Shown here in pieces: positions 1 through 5,267 of a DNA stretch of 6,624 nt. Origin of the DNA: Actinobacteria bacterium UBA3120 (lineage in GTDB: Bacteria; Actinomycetota; Actinomycetes; S36-B12); contig DEZY01000138.1 in assembly GCA_002365735.1 (NCBI GenBank), positions 1 through 6,624 on the forward strand. Direction: 5' to 3'. Under the pieces are notes generated by a model. The model saw only the letters and a list, made by a program, of their open reading frames with translations. It made no database searches and had not been told where the DNA came from. A program made the position numbers and the translations under genes. Position 1 is the first letter of the stretch. Every line of letters begins with the position of its first letter.

Positions 1-974
1 CTAAAGGTCCCTTCGATGCGTGGACAATCCACTCTTACCCCACCGGGTCTGCAGGGGTCAATGACGACGGAACTAAGAGTCCGCGTGCGGCTGCGGATAA
101 GCGAGTGGACGACATTTTGAACTGGCAGAACGCACTCGTGGACGCAGTCGGTCCAGACTCGCCAGCCCTTGACCTTGACATTTATGACACAGAAGTGAAC
201 TACGGTCTCAAAGGTCCTGGACCTGAGCTTGGCCAAAACTGGAGTGCAGACGAAGCAACGCAACTCATGAACATGACGTATCAGGATTCCAAAAATCTGG
301 GTATCAATTCAACTTTTTGGTATCAGTACACGTCAACACCGTATGACCTTCTCGGAGTCCAATGGAATCCCAGTCAACCTGGACTAGATGCAATGTGGAA
401 CACCATGCGCACTACCGGCATACCGCAGACCGCCGGTCTCACACTTCTCTCTAATGCCGGTGACTACGCGATTCCAAACTTCAAAAATTGTTTTATCCGT
501 CCACAGGCAGACTGCAGTGACCAAAAACTAAAGGGAATTGACCTATCTGGAGCCACCCTGACCAACATAGACTTTAGTGGGGCGGGGCTAACGGATGCGA
601 ATCTGAGCGGCACGACTCTGCGGGGTGTTGACTTGTCGGAAGCGTATCTAGAGAAAGCAGATATGAGAGGCATCAATATTGACGGCACAACAAAGTTTGG
701 AGCTCGCAGTTTCTATAAGGCAGATTTTAGTGGGGCGACGCTGATGGGAGTTGGGGCCGTCGAAGGAAAGTTTAATTTCACGAAATGGGAAAACGCAACT
801 ATCCACGATTCCTATTTTATAAACGGCAATTTCTACAATGCGAATTTTGATAGAGTAGACATTAGGAATTCGGATATGGTGTGCGGGAGAATGGGAAAGA
901 CATCGTGGAAAGGTGCGAAGGTCAAGAAGGTTAATTTCAAGGGATCGAACTTCAACTCGGGTTTTTTCCGGTGA
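1..974 (+). CDS. Glycoside-hydrolase-like barrel end fused to a pentapeptide-repeat domain (5' partial)
   Basis: The frame is open from base 3 to the TGA at 972-974, so the gene begins left of the window and 323 residues are visible. The GTG at 105 is internal: the residues before it (FDAWTIHSYP, bases 12-41) read as a continuous domain. Three pieces resemble the end of a clan-A TIM barrel: the H-x-Y strand at FDAWTIHSYP, a later strand LDLDIYDTEVNYG whose Glu (codon 192-194) sits where the catalytic nucleophile is found, and an aromatic strand STFWYQYT. This is motif reading, and the GH family is not identified. After a linker with two Cys (NCFIRPQADC), pentapeptide repeats run from about base 528 to 965. 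Pentapeptide repeats form a right-handed quadrilateral beta-helix, usually a binding surface. The expected role is a carbohydrate-active enzyme with a repeat-type binding or anchoring tail, probably exported, but its signal peptide would lie outside the window. The repeat half is richer in A/T and AGA/AGG codons. Confidence 0.72.
   Translation, partial: KGPFDAWTIHSYPTGSAGVNDDGTKSPRAAADKRVDDILNWQNALVDAVGPDSPALDLDIYDTEVNYGLKGPGPELGQNWSADEATQLMNMTYQDSKNLGINSTFWYQYTSTPYDLLGVQWNPSQPGLDAMWNTMRTTGIPQTAGLTLLSNAGDYAIPNFKNCFIRPQADCSDQKLKGIDLSGATLTNIDFSGAGLTDANLSGTTLRGVDLSEAYLEKADMRGINIDGTTKFGARSFYKADFSGATLMGVGAVEGKFNFTKWENATIHDSYFINGNFYNANFDRVDIRNSDMVCGRMGKTSWKGAKVKKVNFKGSNFNSGFFR
528..965 (+). repeat. 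Pentapeptide-repeat array, about 28 pentads
   Basis: In-frame pentads with Leu/Phe/Met/Ile/Trp at the central position and often Ala/Ile/Val two before it, e.g. LSGAT, LTNID, FSGAG, LTDAN, LSGTT. Eleven pentads run without a break (bases 528-692), a six-residue interruption (KFGARS, 693-710) follows, and then seventeen more pentads keep register to FNSGF at 965. That equals about seven coils of a four-sided beta-helix. The second block is more degenerate and more aromatic (FYNAN, WKGAK, FKGSN). The repetition is clear in the protein and weak in the DNA. Confidence 0.85.
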
Positions 975-986
975 CAGGACCGGAAA
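965..986 (+). other. Inverted repeat across the stop codon of the pentapeptide gene
   Basis: TTTCCGGT (965-972) and ACCGGAAA (979-986) are perfect 8-bp arms around a 6-base loop that contains the end of the TGA stop. On the plus strand the T-run lies before the stem (962-967), not after it, so this is not a standard intrinsic terminator. It could still act as an RNA 3'-end stabiliser or weak attenuator. Confidence 0.3.
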
Positions 987-1173
987 TCGACAGTGACTCT
1001 TAGCAACCAATCCTTTTGTAAGTGGGGCGAGATTCAGGAATCGATGAGGGTGTCCAGTTCAACTTCTGTGTCCATACCGACGATAGCTCCATGAATGAGA
1101 ATGTTGAGGGGCCTCGCGCCCAGAGGCGATTCCGCGTCGGTCGTTCGACAAAAATGGGAACCGCGTCGTTTGC

Positions 1174-1177
1174 GAGG
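1174..1177 (+). promoter_or_regulatory. Ribosome binding site (GAGG) that selects the start at 1186
   Basis: GAGG is followed by 8 bases and then GTG at 1186. The other in-frame GTG, at 1177, overlaps this motif and has no purine-rich site of its own upstream, so 1186 is the better start. Confidence 0.4.
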
Positions 1178-1185
1178 TGTTAGCC

Positions 1186-1392
1186 GTGAAAGCTCGTAAG
1201 AACTTCCGATCTGAACTCCTCGCGGCAAAACTGCTCGTGGCGCAAGCTGGGGAGCGGATCGAGAATGCCGGGTACGTGTGGCGCGTGGGATCCGTTGACG
1301 GTGAAGCTATGGCCGTCACTGAGGATTACCGAATGGGTCGCTCAACCCTGTCGGTGAATGCAGGTACCGTGACTGATGCGCTATGGGGCTGA
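1186..1392 (+). CDS. Small serine-protease-inhibitor-like protein (I13/I78 type)
   Basis: The product is 68 residues from GTG 1186, or 71 from GTG 1177. The C-terminal 40 residues fit the potato inhibitor I / eglin and I78 layout: a helix ending in AGY, a strand VWRVGSVDGE, the reactive-loop segment AVTEDYRMGR, a strand TLSVNAG and the terminal VTDALWG, where these families end in a strand closing on Gly. Against eglin c (70 residues, loop VTLDLRYNR), Thr45 is P2, Glu46 is P1, Asp47 is P1', and Arg52 matches the scaffold Arg51 that braces the loop. The second bracing Arg (eglin Arg53) is replaced by Thr54. No signal peptide is visible; the N-terminus is basic (MKARKNFRSE). The expected role is inhibition of an endogenous or competitor serine protease, with Glu-specific proteases suggested by P1. 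The assignment rests on remembered family patterns; an unrelated small fold is possible. Confidence 0.55.
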   Translation: MKARKNFRSELLAAKLLVAQAGERIENAGYVWRVGSVDGEAMAVTEDYRMGRSTLSVNAGTVTDALWG

Positions 1393-1491
1393 TAACGAAC
1401 CTTTCCCCTTGCAAGCCGGCGCGGGGTGCCCTGCTAAAGCTACTACTCAACACCTTCTGACGTTAACCAGATAAACATTTGAATGAGTACC

Positions 1492-2976
1492 CTAATCGTT
1501 GGGGTGCGAAGGCTCGGGTTGATTCCCCGGGCTAACATCCGGGGGAGACCATCCACGCAGCAATGGCAGTGCGATCAAGAACCCTGCAAGGGCAACGATC
1601 GCACCTGCTAAATAAGCCCATCTGATGCCTTCATTCAACAGAGCTGCATCTGCGTGCGCTTGCATGGGTCCGGTAACGGATACGATTACGCTTCCTAAAA
1701 TTGCGACTCCGAAAGACGCCCCGAGGAACCGAGAAAGCATGCTCATGCCCGAGCCGCTACTTATCCACTCGGGTGGAAGGTAATTAATCGTCATCGTGGT
1801 TGCGATGGGGACAATTAGCGCCCAACCGGTGGCTGCAACGCCTAGATACAGGATCGCCACCACCATCGATTCCATGGAGGCTGTTACCGCCGCAAGCGCG
1901 AACGCGGCACAGGTAAGAACAACTCCCATCAGCAGTGTTCTGGCAGCGCCGAAACGCTCTGCTACTTTAGAGGCGCGGGTGGAGAGGGCCCAAAACACAA
2001 GTGCAGCCGGAGCCACACAGAGCCCTACGACCATAGTGGAAACACCAATGACGACTTGAAGTTGCTGGGTGACAAGAAAAAGGCTGCCGGTAAAAGATAT
2101 GTAGCAAATAAAAAGGGTAAGAGATCCGGCAACAACCGCGCGTCCACGCAGGATTCGGATCTGAATCATGGGGTTTTTGTGGCGCAATTCCCATATGACA
2201 AAACCAAGAATCAGGGTGACTCCACCCACAAGCAAACCCAGAGTAAATGGACTGGTCCAGCCGGCACGCGGAGCTTCAATCAATCCCCCCACAAATAGCG
2301 TGAATCCGAGGACTGAGAAGAGCGCGCCCACAAGATCAAGCGGTAAAGCCTCCCCCGATGCCCCCCCGGGTAAAACTTTCAGCCCGAGAATTAACAGAAT
2401 AAGCATGAATGGAACATTCACTAAGAAGAGCCATTGAAAAGATGCGAACATAAGGATCGCTCCACCAAGGACGGGGCCTAGTGCTAGACCGATTCCACCC
2501 GCAGCAGCCCAAGTTGCAACGGCTCTAGCGCGCTGCTGTGGAGGAAAGATCATGGCAATTAATGACAGTGCCGGCGCAATTAATAGCGCGCCTCCAATCC
2601 CCATAAGCACACGCGACCCGATCAGGAGTGGAAGAGTGGACCCAAGACCAGCAAACACGGACCCGATCATGAACAGGAACACGCCGGAGAGAAACGCACT
2701 CTTGTACCCAAACCGCTCACCGATGCCTGCACCCAGAAGTAACAAACCTGCGAGCGCAATGTTGTAGGAGGCGATAACCCACTGCAATTCAGACATGGAC
2801 GCGTTGAGGTCAGTAGCAATGGAAGGCAATGCCAGATTGATGACGGAGACGTCTGCCGAGATGAAAAACGGGACAGTACAAATGACAAACAGGCTGAGTG
2901 TGACTCGACCTGGCGTCATTTCTTGCGATTTCAGCTCCCTGTTCAGATGCGAATCTGTCTTATGAGCAAGAAACAT
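1492..2976 (-). CDS. MFS exporter, DHA2 (EmrB/QacA-like, 14-helix) family
   Basis: A 494-residue inner-membrane protein, probably a proton-driven drug or metabolite exporter. Family signs: about 14 hydrophobic segments (first near residues 25-45, last near 453-473); an N-terminal segment with DVSVINLALPSI, matching the D-x-x-I-V-N-x-A-L-P signature of this family; a motif-A-like loop GERFGYK (86-92) with Glu in place of the usual Asp; antiporter motif C, GIGLALGPVLGG (161-172); and WLFLVNVP (182-189). The last 20 residues are hydrophilic and Pro-rich (PPDVSPGNQPEPSHPND). Two starts are possible: ATG at 2974-2976, directly preceded in frame by a stop and without a clear ribosome site, or ATG at 2917-2919 (residue 20), with AGGGAG about 15 bases upstream. 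The second gives the short leader usual for the family. No regulator gene is adjacent and the substrate cannot be read from sequence. Confidence 0.93.
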   Translation of the reverse strand: MFLAHKTDSHLNRELKSQEMTPGRVTLSLFVICTVPFFISADVSVINLALPSIATDLNASMSELQWVIASYNIALAGLLLLGAGIGERFGYKSAFLSGVFLFMIGSVFAGLGSTLPLLIGSRVLMGIGGALLIAPALSLIAMIFPPQQRARAVATWAAAGGIGLALGPVLGGAILMFASFQWLFLVNVPFMLILLILGLKVLPGGASGEALPLDLVGALFSVLGFTLFVGGLIEAPRAGWTSPFTLGLLVGGVTLILGFVIWELRHKNPMIQIRILRGRAVVAGSLTLFICYISFTGSLFLVTQQLQVVIGVSTMVVGLCVAPAALVFWALSTRASKVAERFGAARTLLMGVVLTCAAFALAAVTASMESMVVAILYLGVAATGWALIVPIATTMTINYLPPEWISSGSGMSMLSRFLGASFGVAILGSVIVSVTGPMQAHADAALLNEGIRWAYLAGAIVALAGFLIALPLLRGWSPPDVSPGNQPEPSHPND

Positions 2977-3074
2977 CCGTTAAGGGTCTCGCAAATAACT
3001 TCACTCGGTAGAGATACACAGACCCTCGCCTTGGAATACGGTCCGCACCATCGAAGAATTCACAGAACTGCCGC

Positions 3075-3107
3075 CGCGCAGAACCCGCGCAGAACCCCCG
3101 CGGAACC
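3075..3107. repeat. Short tandem repeat, 3 x 11 bp
   Basis: CGCGCAGAACC at 3075-3085 is repeated exactly at 3086-3096 and again with two changes (CCCGCGGAACC) at 3097-3107. Related GGAAC/AGAAC words flank it (AGAAC at 3064). It is about 100-130 bases upstream of the MFS start. Confidence 0.6.
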
Positions 3108-3253
3108 CGGCTGGACTCTGCCGATCGCAAACCGGAAGCTGCCGCTACCGCATTAACTCGGCGGAAAATCCCCCAATCCAAATATTAAGGAATCTTCAGG
3201 CAAGTCCCTCAACGTGTGTGAGTCTGTACGCGTGGTTCATGTGATGAATAACA

Positions 3254-3277
3254 AGTGGGTTCTTCATCCAACCCATT
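3254..3277 (-). terminator. Possible terminator of the redox fusion gene
   Basis: TGGGTT (3256-3261) and AACCCA (3270-3275) are 6-bp arms with an 8-base loop, extended by a G-U and an A-T pair to 3254-3277. It begins 8 bases past the stop of the minus-strand gene. Read on the minus strand, the stem is followed by a mixed GTTATT tract rather than a clean T-run, so it would be a weak terminator. Confidence 0.35.
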
Positions 3278-3285
3278 CGCCTGAG

Positions 3286-4482
3286 TCACGTGCGTTGCTC
3301 TGACTCCAGGTGGTGACGAATCTGCAAGCTCACGGCTGCGCCCTCGCCCACGGCCGAGGCCAGTTGCTTCGTGGATCCGGCCCGCACGTCTCCGGCCGCG
3401 AAGATGCCCAAAACCGATGTCTGCATCATGCGATCAGTTACGATAAAGCCTCGCTGATCAAGGTCAACCAACCCATTTAGCCAACCCGTATTCGGGTCAA
3501 GTCCAATGAACACAAACGCGGCCGCAGCTGGCTGATCATAGGTTTCACCATCGGGACCGGTCACCGTGAGGGATTCCAGGCGCCGATTTGAATCTGGATT
3601 GAATGAGGCCACAGTTGAATTCAGACGCAAATCCATTTTCGGATGTGCAGAAACCTTGTTGTGCAAAATTTTTGATCCCGCGACTTTGTCACTCTGCTCA
3701 AGGACCGTCACGTGCTTTGCAAATTTGGTGAGAAAGAGCCCCTCTTCCAGACCGGAGTTTCCCGCGCCAAGGACTACTAATTCATCGGCATCTTTGTAGA
3801 AGGGGCCATCGCACGTCGCACAAAAGTGGACACCGGCTCCAATCAAATCTGATTCGCCCGGTACGCCCGTACGGCGGTAGGTGGAGCCAGTGGCAAGAAC
3901 AACTGCCCCAGCCGCAATAACGGCGCCGGTTGACAGAGTGACTCGAGCCGCACCATTTGACGACTCGATGCTTTCGGCCGCGACTGCGGAGAGCAATTCC
4001 ACGCCGTAGCGTTCAGCCTGTTTTACTATCCGGTCCGCGAGTTCTGCTCCTTCGATTCCATCGGGGAAACCCGGGTAATTATCGAGCCGCTCGGTCACTC
4101 CTGCTTGACCACCGAGTGCGGATTTCTCAATCACTAAAGTCGACAAGTCTTCCCGTGCGGCATAGATCGCGGTTGTCAGTCCGGTAGGTCCGCCCCCGAT
4201 TATCACGACATCGTAAGTGTTCTTTGCCGCCTCCCGAGTGAGACCCAGTTTCTGCGCTAACTGCCCGTTGTCTGGTTCCACCAGATGGCTTCCGTCTGGA
4301 AATACTATGGTGGGAATAATTTGCTTACCGTCATTCAATTCAAGCACTGTATTTACTTCGGCAGGTTGAAGTTCAAGATCGATATATTCGAATTCAATTC
4401 TCTGATCACGCAAGAAAGCCTTGCTGCGCCGACAGTCAGGGCACCATTGAGCACCGTAGAGTTTGATAGTTGATTCAGACAT
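3286..4482 (-). CDS. Glutaredoxin/mycoredoxin domain fused to a thioredoxin-reductase-like (AhpF-like) flavoprotein
   Basis: A 398-residue cytosolic protein expected to pass electrons from NAD(P)H through FAD and a CxxC pair to a built-in glutaredoxin. Residues 5-80 are a glutaredoxin fold: active site WCPDC (13-17), cis-Pro region QIIPTIVFPDG (54-64), closest in style to mycoredoxin. Residues 90-392 are a class II pyridine-nucleotide disulfide oxidoreductase: FAD motif GGGPTG (96-101), ATGS (197-200), redox pair CATCDG (Cys221, Cys224), nucleotide motif GAGNSG (239-244) and the FAD-binding GIFAAGDV (359-366). After the nucleotide motif the second strand ends VTVLEQ with Glu262, where NADPH-using thioredoxin reductases carry HRR. 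The GLDPNTGWL and QIR-type tail also resemble AhpF. ATG 4482 is chosen because GAAGGG lies 7 bases upstream; an in-frame TTG at 4530 would add 16 residues without a good site. Typical free thioredoxin reductases (about 310-330 residues) lack the first domain. Confidence 0.93.
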   Translation of the reverse strand: MSESTIKLYGAQWCPDCRRSKAFLRDQRIEFEYIDLELQPAEVNTVLELNDGKQIIPTIVFPDGSHLVEPDNGQLAQKLGLTREAAKNTYDVVIIGGGPTGLTTAIYAAREDLSTLVIEKSALGGQAGVTERLDNYPGFPDGIEGAELADRIVKQAERYGVELLSAVAAESIESSNGAARVTLSTGAVIAAGAVVLATGSTYRRTGVPGESDLIGAGVHFCATCDGPFYKDADELVVLGAGNSGLEEGLFLTKFAKHVTVLEQSDKVAGSKILHNKVSAHPKMDLRLNSTVASFNPDSNRRLESLTVTGPDGETYDQPAAAAFVFIGLDPNTGWLNGLVDLDQRGFIVTDRMMQTSVLGIFAAGDVRAGSTKQLASAVGEGAAVSLQIRHHLESEQRT

Positions 4483-4489
4483 TTGCAGG

Positions 4490-4495
4490 CCCTTC
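4490..4495 (-). promoter_or_regulatory. Ribosome binding site of the redox fusion (GAAGGG)
   Basis: On the minus strand GAAGGG is followed by seven bases (CCTGCAA) and the ATG at 4480-4482. It decides the start over the upstream TTG at 4528-4530. Confidence 0.6.
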
Positions 4496-4567
4496 GATAC
4501 TTGGTGGCTAGGAACAGTCAAGTCTGACAATCACAAGGGCCGCGATGAAAAGACCGGCTCGCTTGAT

Positions 4568-4666
4568 CTAGGAAGTCTCGTCCGTCTTATCTGGACAGAA
4601 ATGCTCCAGAAGCGCCCGCTCATCTTCAAAGACGGCGTTGCAGTACGGGCACGTCAATTCGTCCAT
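4568..4666 (-). CDS. 32-residue zinc-finger-like microprotein
   Basis: ATG at 4664-4666 reads to TAG at 4568-4570. The product begins MDELTCPYCNAVFEDERALL and continues EHFCPDKTDETS. It follows the classical finger spacing exactly through its first three ligands and core: Cys6-x2-Cys9-x3-Phe13-x5-Leu19-x2-His22. The fourth ligand would be Cys24, one residue after His22, where classical fingers have three to five residues between. It is very acidic for a DNA-binding finger, so a protein-interaction, metal or redox role is equally possible. There is no clear ribosome binding site; the frame stays open upstream to a stop but holds no ATG, GTG or TTG there. It lies between the DUF2231 gene (98-base gap) and the redox fusion (85-base gap), all on one strand. 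It could be a chance frame, but the pattern argues against that. Confidence 0.5.
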   Translation of the reverse strand: MDELTCPYCNAVFEDERALLEHFCPDKTDETS

Positions 4667-4684
4667 GTCATGAGTATGACATAG

Positions 4685-4702
4685 AGAGTCTTTGCTGACT
4701 CT
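4685..4702. other. Small hairpin upstream of the microprotein
   Basis: AGAGTC (4685-4690) and GACTCT (4697-4702) are perfect 6-bp arms with a 6-base loop, ending about 19 bases before the microprotein ATG. No T-run follows on the minus strand, so it is not a standard terminator of the DUF2231 gene. It may shape the leader of the next gene. Confidence 0.25.
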
Positions 4703-4764
4703 TACTTTCCAGGTTCACACTCCGGCTCACGAACCGGATCGATGCGGACGGGGATAAAAGAGTC

Positions 4765-5250
4765 TCACTCGGTCGACTTAAAGGTTCCGGGCTGCGTATT
4801 TTCTATTGTTTTTGTCCACGTCGCTGACGCTCCCGAGAAACCGGTAAGCACCGTGAGGTAGGTAATCCCGATTGCTGCCAAGATCAAAGCCGCGCCAAAC
4901 ACTTTGAGCCATAGAGGTCGGTTGCGGTTGAGCGGCACTCCGCGGGCAATCAACCAAAAAACAACTAACAAGAGAAGGAACGCCACTGCGGCAATCGGGA
5001 AAATGTTTCCGTAGTCGACGTGTTCTTGAGGCCAGCCAACTCGCTGGGATAAATTTTGCCCCGACGTTTTTGAAATTACGCTGGCGACAGCACCAACGGC
5101 GGCGCCTATAACGGTGGCGGCCCCAAAGAGGCGCAGTGCCTTAGGGCGAGCGGCGATCAGGATCGCGCCAATCGCGGAAAGCGGAATCAGGACTATGGCA
5201 ACATGCACTATTAGTGCATGTATGGGGACGCCGTTAATCGAATCGAACAC
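4765..5250 (-). CDS. DUF2231-type four-helix membrane protein
   Basis: A 161-residue integral membrane protein of unknown function. It opens FDSINGVPIHALIVHVAIVL, matching the DUF2231 pattern of G-x-P-x-H-x-L-x-V-H leading straight into the first helix. Hydrophobic segments lie near residues 12-33, 41-60, 84-103 and 115-136. A third His (77, QEHVDYG) sits in the loop between helices 2 and 3. Near the C-terminus TGFSGASATW matches a segment I recall as GHSGA-x-x-W in actinobacterial members, with Phe138 in place of His. The paired His residues have prompted ideas of metal or heme binding in this family, which are not proven. The start is GTG at 5248-5250, with AGG ten bases upstream (5261-5263). 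It begins 17 bases after the permease stop, so it is very probably in the same transcript as the osmoprotectant transporter. Confidence 0.83.
   Translation of the reverse strand: MFDSINGVPIHALIVHVAIVLIPLSAIGAILIAARPKALRLFGAATVIGAAVGAVASVISKTSGQNLSQRVGWPQEHVDYGNIFPIAAVAFLLLLVVFWLIARGVPLNRNRPLWLKVFGAALILAAIGITYLTVLTGFSGASATWTKTIENTQPGTFKSTE
5201..5221. repeat. 21-bp palindrome within the start of the DUF2231 gene
   Basis: ACATGCACTA (5201-5210) and TAGTGCATGT (5212-5221) are perfect 10-bp arms around a single base. As RNA it would form an 8-bp stem with a 5-base loop. It is codons 10-17 of the gene, and each arm carries one of the conserved His codons (His11, His16). Confidence 0.75.
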
Positions 5251-5267
5251 GATTGTGGAGCCTACCC

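Larger units (their letters stand above)
2977..3285. other. Intergenic stretch of 309 bases, no convincing gene
   Basis: This lies between the start of the MFS gene and the end of the redox fusion, both on the minus strand. It must hold the MFS promoter, but I see no strong -35/-10 pair. It contains an 11-bp GC-rich tandem repeat (3075-3107) and a possible terminator of the redox gene (3254-3277). The open frames on either strand here have Pro/Arg-rich, unstructured translations and no recognisable motif. Confidence 0.5.

Noticed and set aside
105..974. GTG at 105 as the start of the pentapeptide-repeat gene
   Set aside because: The same frame is open to the left edge and the 34 residues before it contain a barrel-like strand (FDAWTIHSYP), so the gene is 5' partial.
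1091..1183. Short plus-strand frame of 30 codons (begins MNENVEGPR) before the inhibitor-like gene
   Set aside because: No recognisable motif, Arg-rich C-terminal half, overlap with the ribosome site of the next gene, and no sign that it is a frameshifted N-terminus.
1034..1319. Minus-strand open frames opposite the inhibitor-like gene
   Set aside because: Translations show no family pattern and they lie antisense to a frame with a recognisable domain.
1418..1430. GGCGC-GGG-GTGCC hairpin between the convergent inhibitor-like and MFS genes as a shared terminator
   Set aside because: The stem includes a G-U pair, the loop is minimal and neither strand has a following T-run.
1796..2437. Plus-strand open frames antisense to the MFS gene
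   Set aside because: Low-complexity Ser/Thr/Pro-rich translations that shadow a clear membrane-protein gene.
2923..3181. Open frames on both strands in the gap upstream of the MFS gene
   Set aside because: Arg/Pro-rich translations without motifs. They overlap the MFS start and the tandem repeat.
4494..4521. TTGACT and TATCGA (minus strand, 16-base spacing) as a promoter of the redox fusion
   Set aside because: The -10 would overlap the ribosome binding site used by the ATG at 4482, so both cannot serve; the upstream gene order also allows read-through.
4713..4735. GGTTC / GAACC inverted repeat after the DUF2231 gene as a terminator
   Set aside because: Only 5-bp arms with a 13-base loop, and no T-run on the minus strand.
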